From Microbacterium sp. STN6 (lineage in GTDB: Bacteria > Actinomycetota > Actinomycetes > Actinomycetales > Microbacteriaceae), in assembly GCF_026410545.1 (NCBI RefSeq), contig NZ_JAPMIT010000003.1, positions 186,001-250,000 on the forward strand: a DNA stretch of 64,000 nucleotides, given 5' to 3'. Below are positions 31,878 through 41,657 of this stretch, in pieces. The notes under the pieces were generated by a model. The model was given only the letters and a program-made list of their open reading frames with translations, had not been told where the DNA came from and searched no databases. How positions within the stretch are numbered: the first letter of the stretch is position 1; every line of letters begins with the position of its first letter. Position numbers and translations under genes: made by a program.

Positions 31878-33733
31878 TGCACAATACGGATCGATCACAT
31901 ACACATGGCGCACGCAGCGCCCGCAGCACACGGCCGCCACATGGCGGGAAGCGATTGTGGCCACCCCAGGGGCCCGGCCGCGTGCGTCGCTCATGGGTGC
32001 TGGGGGCGGCGGCAGTGCTCGCCGCGCCGACGCTCGCGCTCGCGGGGTTCAGCCCGGCCGCGGCGACACCGGGGCACGGGGGCGCTGCGCCGGCATCCGT
32101 CGCCGTGGTCAATGCCGGGTTCGAGTCCGGTCTCGACGGCTGGCGGGTCGACGGGCCGGCAGGATCCGCGAAGATCGAGGCGGATGGCCACGACTCAGCA
32201 CACCGGCTCACGCACTGGCTTGCCGCTGACGGCACGGTCACCACCGCGCAGACGGTGACCGGCCTCGCGCGCGGGTGGTGGACCCTGCGGGCCTCGGTGA
32301 AGTCGGGCGGCGGGGTCGACACCTCGCAGCTGCGGCTGACGGGCTGCGGCCTGGACGGCGCGACAACCGTGCCGTCGACCGAGGCCGACGACGTGTGGCT
32401 CCAGCTCACCGTGAGCGCGTACGTGACCAAGGGCTCGTGCACGCTCCAGCTGCACACGGCCGGCACGGCGGGCGCGTGGGCGAGCATGGACGACGTGAGT
32501 CTCGTGCCCGGTCAGGTGACGCGGCAGATCCGGGGCGCCGACCTGTCGAGCGTTCCGAAGAATGAGGACCACGGCGCCATCTACCGAGATGCCGCGGGTC
32601 ACCGCGTCGACCCGGTGAAGGCGTTCGCGGCCGCCGGCGCGAATCTGGTTCGGCTCAAGGCCTGGGTCACGCCGCCCGACGGTTACAACGACACCGCGCA
32701 CGTGGTCGCGATGGCGAAGCGTGCCAAGGCCGCCGGCATGAAGGTGCTCATCGACTTCCACTACTCGGACACGTGGGCCGACCCGGGCAAGCAGACGGTG
32801 CCATCAGCCTGGCAGGGGATGACGGCGGCGCAGATGACGACCGCGCTCTCCGACTACACGACGGGCGTCATGCGCGCGCTGCGCGTGGCGGGGATCACTC
32901 CGTACGCGGCGCAGATCGGCAACGAGATCAACCCGGGCATCCTGTGGCCACTTGGCCAGACCTGGGATGTCGACCCGAGTGACGGCGTTGCGGATGCGCA
33001 GTGGGACAACCTGGCGGCGTTCCTGACGGCGGGTCACGACGCGGTGAAGGCCGTGAGCCCGACGACGAAGACCATCCTGCACCTGACCAACATCAACAAC
33101 GGCATCGACAGCCTCACGTGGTGGTTCGACGAGATCACGGCGCACCACGTGCCGTACGACCTGATCGGCCTCAGCTACTACAGCTACTGGCACGGTTCGC
33201 TCGCCGACCTGCAGAATGCGGTGAGCACGCTCTCGGCCCGGTACGACAAGGACGTGCTCGTCGTCGAGACGGCGTACCCCTTCACGCTCGAGGACAACAC
33301 CAACCCCGCCTGGGAGAACTCGATCGACCATGCCTCTGAGCTCACGCCGGGCTACCCGGCCACGCCCGAGGGTCAAGCCGCGAACTTCCGCGCCGTGCAG
33401 GACGTGGTTGCGGCGGCACCCGGCGGTCGCGGCCTCGGCGCCGTGTACTGGGAGCCCGCATGGACGGATGTCGCGGGCAACGGCTGGGATCCGGCCGACC
33501 CGGCCTCCGGCAACGCGTGGGAGAACCAGGCCATGTTCGACTACACGAACCGCGAGCTGCCGGCGATGGCCGACTTCACCGCCGACCCCGCGACCCCGCC
33601 GCCCGGCTGGGGCATCGGAGCTGGGAACGGTGCCGGGAACGGTCACGGCACCGGGAATGGTCACGGCAACGGCACCGGGAACGGTCACGGCAACGGGAAC
33701 GCCCACCACGGGCCCTGCAGGGTCGCCGTCTGA
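31877..33733 (+). CDS. ganB: Secreted arabinogalactan endo-beta-1,4-galactanase, GH53
   Basis: The 618-residue protein has an unusually long basic, His-rich N-region and then a signal peptide core (RRSWVLGAAAVLAAPTLALA, cleavage near 55-63). A carbohydrate-binding-like beta domain follows (about 75-215; NAGFESGLDGWRVDG). The GH53 catalytic domain starts at about 220 (IRGADLSSVPKNEDHGAIY), with acid/base E350 in IGNEINPG and nucleophile E464 in VVETAYPFT. The last 40 residues are a Gly/Asn/His tail made of DNA repeats (33622-33702). It cuts pectic galactan outside the cell for the importer and GH42 enzyme. ATG 31877 follows AAGGAGG. Confidence 0.94.
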   Translation: MHNTDRSHTHGARSARSTRPPHGGKRLWPPQGPGRVRRSWVLGAAAVLAAPTLALAGFSPAAATPGHGGAAPASVAVVNAGFESGLDGWRVDGPAGSAKIEADGHDSAHRLTHWLAADGTVTTAQTVTGLARGWWTLRASVKSGGGVDTSQLRLTGCGLDGATTVPSTEADDVWLQLTVSAYVTKGSCTLQLHTAGTAGAWASMDDVSLVPGQVTRQIRGADLSSVPKNEDHGAIYRDAAGHRVDPVKAFAAAGANLVRLKAWVTPPDGYNDTAHVVAMAKRAKAAGMKVLIDFHYSDTWADPGKQTVPSAWQGMTAAQMTTALSDYTTGVMRALRVAGITPYAAQIGNEINPGILWPLGQTWDVDPSDGVADAQWDNLAAFLTAGHDAVKAVSPTTKTILHLTNINNGIDSLTWWFDEITAHHVPYDLIGLSYYSYWHGSLADLQNAVSTLSARYDKDVLVVETAYPFTLEDNTNPAWENSIDHASELTPGYPATPEGQAANFRAVQDVVAAAPGGRGLGAVYWEPAWTDVAGNGWDPADPASGNAWENQAMFDYTNRELPAMADFTADPATPPPGWGIGAGNGAGNGHGTGNGHGNGTGNGHGNGNAHHGPCRVAV

Positions 33734-33750
33734 CCCCTCGCCGACCTTAC

Positions 33751-33806
33751 GTGAGCGGCCAAAAAGTGCCCTCATTTTCGATTTTGAGGGCACTTTTTGG
33801 CCACTC
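33751..33806. terminator. Bidirectional intrinsic terminator, family member 2
   Basis: The stem GGCCAAAAAGTGCCCTCA pairs perfectly with TGAGGGCACTTTTTGGCC around a T-rich loop; A- and T-runs flank the GC core on both strands. It lies between convergent ganB and hemL. Same architecture and largely the same sequence as 7320-7375. Confidence 0.8.
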
Positions 33807-33859
33807 GTCGAGGGACTGCGGGCGAGCGGGAGCGTGGGATGCTCGAACGCCGGGTCGCC

Positions 33860-35254
33860 TCAGGCAGCAGGCGGGCGAGCGGACGCGGGCGGGCGAGCGG
33901 ATGCGGCCGCGCGAGCGGCGGCCGGCAGCGCCTCGACGATGCGGTTCACGGCGTCGTCGTCGTGGGCCGCCGTCACGAACCACGCCTCGTAGACACTCGG
34001 CGGCAGCGAGACGCCCGCGTCGAGCATCGCGTGGAAGAACGGTCCGTAGCGGAATGCCTCCTGCGCCTGCACTCCGGCGTAGTCGATCGCGGGCGTCTCG
34101 CGGAACTGCACGCTGAACAGGTTGCCGAAGTGCGACATGACGTGCGGCACTCCGGCGGCCGAGAGCGCCTCGGACGTGGCCTGCGAGACGACGGCGGCAA
34201 CCTCGTTCAGGCGGGCGTAGACCGCCGCATCCGCTGCTGCGAGGGTTGCGAGACCCGCCGCGACGGCGACCGGATTACCCGAGAGCGTTCCCGCCTGGTA
34301 GACGGGGCCGACGGGTGCGAGGAACTCCATGATGTCGCGGCGGCCGCCGACCGCGGCCAGGGGCATGCCGCCGCCGATCACCTTGCCGTAGGTGACGAGG
34401 TCGGCGCGCTGGAGCGGGGATGATCGCGGCAGCGCTGCCGCGACGCCGACGCCGACGCCGGCTCCGAGCGACCCTGTGAGCGAGGAGGGATCGGCCAGTC
34501 CGAGCCAGCCCGCCGGCCCGACCCGGAACCCCGTGAGCACCTCGTCAAGAATGAACAGCGCGCCATGCTCGTGCGCGGTCTGCGCGAGAAACTCGTTGAA
34601 GCCGGGGCCCGGGTGCACGACGCCCATGTTCGCGGCCCCCGCCTCGGCGATGATCGCCGCGATGCGCTCGCCGTGCTCGGCGAACACCCGCGTCACGGCC
34701 TCGCGATTGTTATAGGGGATGACGAGGGTCTGCGCCGCGATCTCGGCGGGCACCCCAGCGGATGCGGGCAGTGCCAGCGTGGCGAGCCCGCTGCCGGCTT
34801 CCGCCAGCAGGCCGTCGGAGTGGCCGTGGTAGTGCCCTGCGAACTTGACGAGCAACGGGCGGCCCGTGAAACCGCGCGCGAGACGGATCGCCGTCATGGT
34901 CGCCTCGGTGCCGGTGGAGACGAGGCGCAGCTCGTCGATGCGCGCGACGCGGTCGACGACGAGTTCGGCCAGCTCGGTTTCGGCGGGCGTGGAGGCTCCG
35001 AACGAGAGGCCGCGGGCTGCGGCATCCGTCACAGCTTTGACAACCTGCGGATGCGCGTGGCCGAGGATCGCCGGCCCCCACGACGCGACGAGGTCGACGT
35101 ATTCGCGGCCCTCCGCGTCGGTGATGTACGGGCCGCGCGCCGACACCATGAAGCGGGGCGAGCCGCCCACCGAGCGGAACGCCCGCACGGGTGAGTTGAC
35201 GCCGCCTGGGATGACCTGCTGGGCGCGGGCGAAGAGCTCGTCGTTGGTTGTCAT
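33860..35254 (-). CDS. hemL: Glutamate-1-semialdehyde 2,1-aminomutase
   Basis: HemL turns glutamate-1-semialdehyde into 5-aminolevulinate (C5 pathway, second step after HemA). The 464-residue PLP enzyme has the cofactor lysine K291 in [15 protein letters not shown], the gate segment [14 protein letters not shown] and '[21 protein letters not shown]' near the start. Two oddities: about 30 extra residues (254-284, rich in Gly-Val and made of short DNA repeats) between GWLGL and DLVTYGK, where the family usually has a short loop, and an Ala/Arg/Pro tail ([13 protein letters not shown]). ATG 35254. Downstream of hemB in the same direction. Confidence 0.94.
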   Translation of the reverse strand: MTTNDELFARAQQVIPGGVNSPVRAFRSVGGSPRFMVSARGPYITDAEGREYVDLVASWGPAILGHAHPQVVKAVTDAAARGLSFGASTPAETELAELVVDRVARIDELRLVSTGTEATMTAIRLARGFTGRPLLVKFAGHYHGHSDGLLAEAGSGLATLALPASAGVPAEIAAQTLVIPYNNREAVTRVFAEHGERIAAIIAEAGAANMGVVHPGPGFNEFLAQTAHEHGALFILDEVLTGFRVGPAGWLGLADPSSLTGSLGAGVGVGVAAALPRSSPLQRADLVTYGKVIGGGMPLAAVGGRRDIMEFLAPVGPVYQAGTLSGNPVAVAAGLATLAAADAAVYARLNEVAAVVSQATSEALSAAGVPHVMSHFGNLFSVQFRETPAIDYAGVQAQEAFRYGPFFHAMLDAGVSLPPSVYEAWFVTAAHDDDAVNRIVEALPAAARAAASARPPASARPPAA

Positions 35255-35277
35255 GGGGTTTTCCCGTCGGTTCAGTG

Positions 35278-35302
35278 GGTTTCGAGACGCGCTTCGCGCT
35301 CC

Positions 35303-35308
<6 letters not shown>
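35278..35308 (+). repeat. Dispersed hairpin repeat that ends hemB
   Basis: GGTTTCGAGAC, stem GCGC, loop ttc, GCGC, and CTCCTCAACC. The hemB stop codon (35303-35305) is the TGA within its GGTTGAGGAG end, so the last residues of HemB come from repeat-border DNA. Confidence 0.88.
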
Positions 35309-36286
<978 letters not shown>

Positions 36287-36292
36287 CAACCA

Positions 36293-36298
36293 AGCCTA
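36293..36298 (-). promoter_or_regulatory. -10 box of hemB-hemL
   Basis: TAGGCT on the minus strand, six bases before the hemB GTG; leaderless arrangement. Confidence 0.55.
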
Positions 36299-36339
36299 CG
36301 ACCGCCGATGCTGAGCGGATGCTGGTGAGCGGGTCTGGG

Positions 36340-36375
36340 GGTTTCGAGACAGCCGCTGCGCGGCTTCCTCAACCC
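36340..36375 (+). repeat. Dispersed hairpin repeat that ends the MMPL gene
   Basis: GGTTTCGAGAC, stem AGCCGC, loop tgc, GCGGCT, and TCCTCAACCC. The TGA in its GGTTGAGGAA end is the stop of the MMPL transporter gene (36369-36371). Confidence 0.87.
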
Positions 36376-38558
36376 GCGTGGGGCGCTGCGCGGATGCTGG
36401 TGAGCTGGTCGTGGGGCGCCTCCCGCGCCAGAGTCGACGGCCACCAGATGGCGCGGCCGATGTCATACGACACAGCGGGCACGAGCAGGGAGCGCACGAC
36501 CACGGTGTCGAGCAGCACCCCGAACGCCACGATGAACGCGATCTGCACCAGGAACAGAATGGGGATCACCGACAGCGCCGCAAACGTCGCCGCCAGCACG
36601 ACGCCCGCCGAGGTGATGACGCTGCCCGTCACCCCGAGACCACGCAGGATGCCGGGGCGCGTGCCGAGATTCAGGGACTCCTCGCGCACCCGCGTCATGA
36701 GGAAGATGTTGTAATCCACGCCGAGCGCAACGAGGAACACGAAGCCGAAGAGCGGCACGGAGGCGTCGGCGCCCGGGAAGCCGAAGACGTGGTTGAACAC
36801 GAGGGCCGAGACGCCGAGCGCGGCGGCGTAGGAGACGACGACACTTCCGATCAGCAGCAGCGGCGCCAGAATGGAGCGCAACAGCAGCATCAGGATCACC
36901 AGGATCACAAGCAGGACAATGGGAATGATGCGCACCAGGTCGGCCTGGGCGGTGAGAGTCGTGTCGAGCGCGGTGGCGGTCACCCCACCCACGAGCACCC
37001 CGGAATCGACGTCGGGCAGAGTGCGGCGAAGCTCGCGTACGGTGTCCTCCGCCTCGTGCGAATCGGGCTCCGCGGTGAGCGTGGCATCGACCAGAACCCT
37101 GCCGTGCCTGACGACGGGCTTCGCGTCGTCGCTCGGCCTGCCCTCACCCGTGTAGAGCCTGGCCTCGCTGATGCCGTGCGCCTTCTTCGCGGCGGCGACC
37201 ACGGCATCCGCCTTGTCTTCATTCGCGACGATGACGACAGGTGTGCCGGAGCCCGCGTCGAAGTGGTGCGCGAGCACCTTCTGGCCGTCGGCCGCGTCGG
37301 ACTGGCTGAGCACCAGCTCGCTCTGGGCAACGCCATTGGCCTTCAGCTGCAGCACTCCGGCGCCGCAGGCAACGAGGACGACGAGTGCGCACACCCAGAC
37401 CACGCGCGAGTGACGGGCGACGAGCGAGCCGACCCGGCGCCAGAGGCCGGTGACGCCATCCGACTCGTCGTGCTGCGGCGCGTACTTCGGGCGGAACGGC
37501 CAGAACGCGATGCGACCGAAGAGCACGAGCAGCACCGGCAGCAGCGTGAGCGCAGACAGCAGGGAGAAGACGATGCCGAGAGCCGCGATCGGCCCGAGGC
37601 TCTTGTTCGAGTTGAGGTCGGAGAACAGCAGACACAACAGCGCGATGATCACCGTGAGGCCGGATGCGACGATCGGCTCGAGGGCCGCCTTCCACGCGCG
37701 CGCCACCGCCGCCCACTTCGACTCCACGTGTTCGAGCGCCTCGCGATAGCGTGCGACGAGAAGCAGCGAGTAGTCCGTGGCCGCGCCGATCACGAGGATC
37801 GACAGGATGCCCTGGCTCTGCCCGCTGAGACTGATCCAGCCCCAGAGTGCGAAGAGATAGACGACAAGGATGGCGGCGCAGAGCGCGAACATCGAGGTGA
37901 GCAGCACGACGAACGGCAGAACCAGTGCGCGATAGACCAGCAGAAGGATGACGAAGACCGCCGCCACGGCGACGATGAGCAGGATGCCGTCGATACCGCC
38001 GAATGCGTTGACGAGGTCGGCCGTGAGGCCGGCCGGCCCGGTCACGTACCCGCGCAGGCCATTGCCCGTCTGTGCCTGAACGGCATCGCGGAGATCTGCG
38101 ACGACGGTCTTGACGTTGTCGGTGTCGACGACGGGCACGATGAACTCGACGGCCTTGCCATCGCTCGACGGTATCGGCCCGGCCACCGCCGTCTTCGCCG
38201 CGCCGTCGGGCTGCTGAACCCCGTGCACGGCACCAAGCGTCACGCCGAGCTTCGCGAAGCCGGCCAGCTCGCTCTTCGTAATCGTCGAGTCGGAGACGAG
38301 CACCACGATCGCCGGCAGCGCTTTCGACCCGGTGAACTGCTTCTGCAGGTCGTTCACCCTGGTCGACTCCGCGCTGGCGGGAAGGAAGGCCGCCTGGTCG
38401 TTCTGCGACACCGACGACAGCTTGCCGAACGTCGGGCCGCCGATGCTCGCGGCGACCAGCCACACGATGAGAAGAACGGCGGGCAGCGTGATTCTTACCC
38501 AGCGAGCCGGATGCCAGTCGGAGCCGTGTGAGGGCTCGGTGCCCGGGCGAGTGTTCAT
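36369..38558 (-). CDS. MMPL/RND-family transporter of the carotenoid operon
   Basis: The 729-residue protein has twelve predicted membrane helices in two RND-like halves. Each half has a large outer loop and the MMPL signature (QGILSILVIGAATDYSLLLVARYREAL and 'LFGFVFLVALGVDYNIFLMTRVREE'). In Corynebacterium glutamicum an MMPL gene is likewise part of the crt operon. Lipid or carotenoid export is inferred, not shown. ATG 38558 overlaps the stop of the upstream crt fusion gene (ATGA). Last gene of the operon; its C-terminal residues lie next to a hairpin repeat that provides the stop. Confidence 0.88.
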   Translation of the reverse strand: MNTRPGTEPSHGSDWHPARWVRITLPAVLLIVWLVAASIGGPTFGKLSSVSQNDQAAFLPASAESTRVNDLQKQFTGSKALPAIVVLVSDSTITKSELAGFAKLGVTLGAVHGVQQPDGAAKTAVAGPIPSSDGKAVEFIVPVVDTDNVKTVVADLRDAVQAQTGNGLRGYVTGPAGLTADLVNAFGGIDGILLIVAVAAVFVILLLVYRALVLPFVVLLTSMFALCAAILVVYLFALWGWISLSGQSQGILSILVIGAATDYSLLLVARYREALEHVESKWAAVARAWKAALEPIVASGLTVIIALLCLLFSDLNSNKSLGPIAALGIVFSLLSALTLLPVLLVLFGRIAFWPFRPKYAPQHDESDGVTGLWRRVGSLVARHSRVVWVCALVVLVACGAGVLQLKANGVAQSELVLSQSDAADGQKVLAHHFDAGSGTPVVIVANEDKADAVVAAAKKAHGISEARLYTGEGRPSDDAKPVVRHGRVLVDATLTAEPDSHEAEDTVRELRRTLPDVDSGVLVGGVTATALDTTLTAQADLVRIIPIVLLVILVILMLLLRSILAPLLLIGSVVVSYAAALGVSALVFNHVFGFPGADASVPLFGFVFLVALGVDYNIFLMTRVREESLNLGTRPGILRGLGVTGSVITSAGVVLAATFAALSVIPILFLVQIAFIVAFGVLLDTVVVRSLLVPAVSYDIGRAIWWPSTLAREAPHDQLTSIRAAPHAG

Positions 38559-39763
38559 GAAAGTGGCCTTTCGATGACGTAGCTGATGAGGATGAGCGTG
38601 ACGAGGAAGCCGCTGGCGTAGTTGAGCCAGATGAAGCGCCGCCAGGCACGATTGGCTGAGGCGGAACGCTCATCGCCCACCGACCGGTATGGCATGGCGA
38701 TGGCGATATACGGCAGGGCAAGGAGACCGGCGAGAGGCCCTGGCCACGGTGTTGTCAGCATGAGCAGCCCTGCGGCGAGCCAGGCGGCGATCGCGAAGCG
38801 CACGGTCCAGCGGGCACCCATCACGGTGGCGACAGAGCCGATTCCGCCCTCCCGATCGGGGACGATGTCCTGCACCGCGCCGAACGCGTGACTGCCGACT
38901 CCCCACAGGAAGAAGGCCGCGAGCAACGCGACGAGCGCGGGCGTCCACGCAGCATCCGCCAACGCCAGGCCGACCACGGCGGGGCTGACGAAGTGCGTGC
39001 TCGAGGTGGCCGAGTCGAGGAACGGCCTCTCCTTGAAGCGCAGCCCCGGCACAGAGTAGGCGGCGACCGCGAAGAGGCTCACGGCGAGCGCGGCCCATGC
39101 GGCCGGGGTGCCCATGAGCACGAGGGCGATGACGAAGGGTACGCATACGGCGATGGCAGCGACGAGCGTGACGCGGTGCAGTCGGCGGTCGAGCATGGCA
39201 CCCTCGATGCCGCCCTTTCGAGGGTTGGCGAGATCGGACTCATAGTCGAACACGTCGTTGACGCCATACATCGCAAGGTTGTACGGCACGAGGAAGAAGA
39301 CCGTGCCCACGACCAGCACGGCGTCCACCTCGCGGATGCTCAGGTAGTAGGCGGCAGCGAAGGGGAAGGCCGTGTTGATCCAGCTGACCGGCCGTGAGAC
39401 GGCGGCCAGGCGCGACACCGTGTGCGCGGGCAGGCGAAGCGCGCCGAAGAGGCTCCACAGCGACGGCAGCAGCACCAGGGCGGCGACGGGGTAGGCGAAG
39501 TCCTCCAGCGGCGCGCGAGCGATGTGCAGCCCCGAGAGGTGCTTCGAGGCGTACGCCATGAGCCCGGCCGCGATCATGAGGTTGTCGAACAGTGCCGTCA
39601 GAAGCAGCACGACCGCGGCGGCGACGAGCGCCGGCAACCACCAGCGGCGGGCGACGGCGGCCAACGCGCCGGCGCCAGCGACGACGGCGACGCGCACGAC
39701 GGCGATCGCGGCGACAAGCAGAGCGCCGCCGAGGAACGCTGCGCTGAGAGCGACGTAGGTCAT
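38555..39763 (-). CDS. Fusion of C50 carotenoid cyclase subunit (CrtYf-type) and lycopene elongase (CrtEb, UbiA-type)
   Basis: The 402-residue membrane protein consists of two units that are separate genes in Corynebacterium glutamicum. Residues 1 to about 115 form a small cyclase subunit with the signature APLEDFAYP and FDN. Residues from about 125 form a UbiA prenyltransferase with the Asp-rich motif NDVFDYESD near 165 and a second Asp motif AVQDIVPDREGGIG. CrtEb adds C5 units to lycopene; the cyclase subunits close the rings, giving a C50 carotenoid. ATG 39763 overlaps the crtYe stop. I recall a comparable fusion (lbtBC) in Dietzia. Ring type (beta, gamma or epsilon) is not predictable here. 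Confidence 0.88.
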   Translation of the reverse strand: MTYVALSAAFLGGALLVAAIAVVRVAVVAGAGALAAVARRWWLPALVAAAVVLLLTALFDNLMIAAGLMAYASKHLSGLHIARAPLEDFAYPVAALVLLPSLWSLFGALRLPAHTVSRLAAVSRPVSWINTAFPFAAAYYLSIREVDAVLVVGTVFFLVPYNLAMYGVNDVFDYESDLANPRKGGIEGAMLDRRLHRVTLVAAIAVCVPFVIALVLMGTPAAWAALAVSLFAVAAYSVPGLRFKERPFLDSATSSTHFVSPAVVGLALADAAWTPALVALLAAFFLWGVGSHAFGAVQDIVPDREGGIGSVATVMGARWTVRFAIAAWLAAGLLMLTTPWPGPLAGLLALPYIAIAMPYRSVGDERSASANRAWRRFIWLNYASGFLVTLILISYVIERPLS

Positions 39764-40086
39764 GACCGCCCCCGCAACCACTCCAGCACCCGGTCGGCGC
39801 CGGTCACCAGAACCATCACGAGGTAGCAGAGGAAGGCCAGGAAGAAGAGTTCCTCGAGCGGCAGCTGCGGCGCCAGAAGAATTCCGGTCATGTACGGGTT
39901 CTCGCCTCGCGCGAAGATGCCGAGCCCGATGCCGAACACATCCCACGCCAGCAGGAACACCACTCCGGCCACGACGACGGCCGTGGCGACGCCCGCGCGC
40001 CGCCAGAAGACAAGCGCGAACCGGTGGTCGAGCAGCACCATGCAGCCGAGAGCAGCCAGAAGCACGATCAGATAGATGGCGCTCAC
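39760..40086 (-). CDS. crtYe: C50 carotenoid cyclase subunit (CrtYe-type)
   Basis: The 108-residue membrane protein has three hydrophobic segments and the lycopene cyclase-domain motif QLPLEELFFLAF. It works as a heterodimer with the CrtYf-type domain of the next protein. GTG 40086 overlaps the crtI stop (GTGA) and its own stop overlaps the fusion gene ATG. The start is fixed by the overlap and by the typical N-terminus SAIYLIVLLAALG. Confidence 0.88.
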   Translation of the reverse strand: MSAIYLIVLLAALGCMVLLDHRFALVFWRRAGVATAVVVAGVVFLLAWDVFGIGLGIFARGENPYMTGILLAPQLPLEELFFLAFLCYLVMVLVTGADRVLEWLRGRS

Positions 40087-41657
40087 AGCGGCTCCGCCAG
40101 GGGCTGGGTCGAGATGTCGCCGCGCAGCCGCTTGACGACCAGTTCGGCGCTGATCAGGCACATGGGCAATCCGATGCCTGGCACGGTGGATGCGCCGGCA
40201 TAGTAGAGCCCCTCGACGCGTGACGACGCATTCGAGCCGCGCAGGAACGCGCTCTGCCGCAGGGTGTGCGCGGGGCCGAGGGCTGTTCCCTTCCAGGCAT
40301 TCAGGTCGCGGGCGAAATCGGCGGGCCCGACGCTTCGGCGCACCACGATTCGTTCGGCGAGATCGTCGATCCGCGCCCACTCGGCGATCTGACGGATGAC
40401 GGCATCCGCCGTCTGCTCGAGGCGCTCGTCGCCGCCTCCATCCAGTCCTCCCGCTCCGATGCCGGGGTCTGCCGGAACAGGAACGAGCACGAACAGGTTC
40501 TCGTGGCCGCGGGGCGCGGCAGCGGCATCTGTCTGGCTCGTCTTGCTGACGTAGAGGGATGCGGGGCGCGGAATGGAGGGCGTGTTGCCGAAGATCTTGG
40601 CGAAGTCGCCCCGCCAGTCCTCGGTGAAGAACAGGTTGTGGTGGGTGAGCTGGGGTAGCTCGCCTCGCACGCCGAGGTAGAGAAGGATCGCTCCGGGGCC
40701 GGCCACCCGGTGGGACCACCAGCGTTCCGGGTAGCTGCGCAGCTCGGGCGGCAGAAGCTCGGTCTCGGTGTGGTGCAAGTCGGCAGTGGAAACGACGAGG
40801 TCGGCTTCGACCTGCCGCTTCCGCCCGTCTGCTGCGGTGACCGTCACCCCCGAAGCACGCGGGCGGCCGGCGCCGTGTGACACGGTGATCGCCGTGACGC
40901 GGGCACCGGTCTGGATTCTCACGCCCTCACGCCGCGCCAGCTCGGCGATGCTGCGAATGACCGCTGCGAATCCGCCCATGGGGTAGAGCACGCCGACATC
41001 GAGGTCGAGGTGGCTCATCAGGTGGTACATGCTGGGCGTCATCGACGGTTCGGAGCCGAGGAACACGGCAGGATAGCCGAGAACCTGACGCAGGCGCGGG
41101 TCGCGCACGTGTGCCGCGACGAAGCGATCGAGGCTCTGCAGCAGAAGGCGAGCCAGGCGCGGCAACCGCAGCAGCACGTCGCGGCTGATGAGCGGGCGGT
41201 ACGACTCGAAAGTGCTGTAGAGGAAGCGCCGCACGGCCATGTCGTACGCCTCACGGGCCGAGTCGAGGTATCGCCGAACGGCGTGACGAGCCCCGGGTTG
41301 CATGGCCTCGAAGGTGTCAAGAGTCTCTTCAACATCGGCGCTGACCTCGAGCGCCCGGCTCTCGTGCTCGAAGAACACCCGGTACGCCGGGTCGAGGCGT
41401 CGTAGATCCAGTTGCTGCGCGGCCGAGGTGCCGAGCAGTCGATAGAAGTGGTCGAAGACCTCGGGCATCAGATACCACGACGGCCCCGTGTCGAAGACGA
41501 AACCGTCCTTGGCCCAGGTGCCGGCCCGTCCACCGACCTCGTGCCGGCCCTCGAGAACCGTGACGAGGTAGCCGTCGCGCGCCAGCAGAGCGGCCGTGGC
41601 GAGACCTGCGATACCGGCTCCCACGACGACGACGCGGCGCGCGTCGCTGCCCCTCAT
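40083..41657 (-). CDS. crtI: Phytoene desaturase
   Basis: CrtI desaturates phytoene to lycopene. The 524-residue FAD protein has the dinucleotide fold VVVVGAGIAGLATAALLARDG at the start, the family segment GRAGTWAKDGFVFDTGPSWY near 45-64 and the C-terminal bacterial CrtI signature 'LYYAGASTVPGIGLPMCLISAELV'. The start ATG 41657 overlaps the crtB stop by ATGA. Central gene of the crt operon. Confidence 0.95.
   Translation of the reverse strand: MRGSDARRVVVVGAGIAGLATAALLARDGYLVTVLEGRHEVGGRAGTWAKDGFVFDTGPSWYLMPEVFDHFYRLLGTSAAQQLDLRRLDPAYRVFFEHESRALEVSADVEETLDTFEAMQPGARHAVRRYLDSAREAYDMAVRRFLYSTFESYRPLISRDVLLRLPRLARLLLQSLDRFVAAHVRDPRLRQVLGYPAVFLGSEPSMTPSMYHLMSHLDLDVGVLYPMGGFAAVIRSIAELARREGVRIQTGARVTAITVSHGAGRPRASGVTVTAADGRKRQVEADLVVSTADLHHTETELLPPELRSYPERWWSHRVAGPGAILLYLGVRGELPQLTHHNLFFTEDWRGDFAKIFGNTPSIPRPASLYVSKTSQTDAAAAPRGHENLFVLVPVPADPGIGAGGLDGGGDERLEQTADAVIRQIAEWARIDDLAERIVVRRSVGPADFARDLNAWKGTALGPAHTLRQSAFLRGSNASSRVEGLYYAGASTVPGIGLPMCLISAELVVKRLRGDISTQPLAEPL

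Noticed and set aside
36378-38531. Plus-strand open frame of about 717 codons opposite the MMPL gene
   Set aside because: Composition (Asp, Glu, Arg, His rich) is typical of an antisense frame; the minus strand holds a complete MMPL transporter with operon overlaps.
39763-39946. Longer start for the CrtYf/CrtEb fusion
   Set aside because: The extra residues overlap crtYe in another frame and show shadow composition; ATG 39763 gives the operon-wide ATGA overlap.
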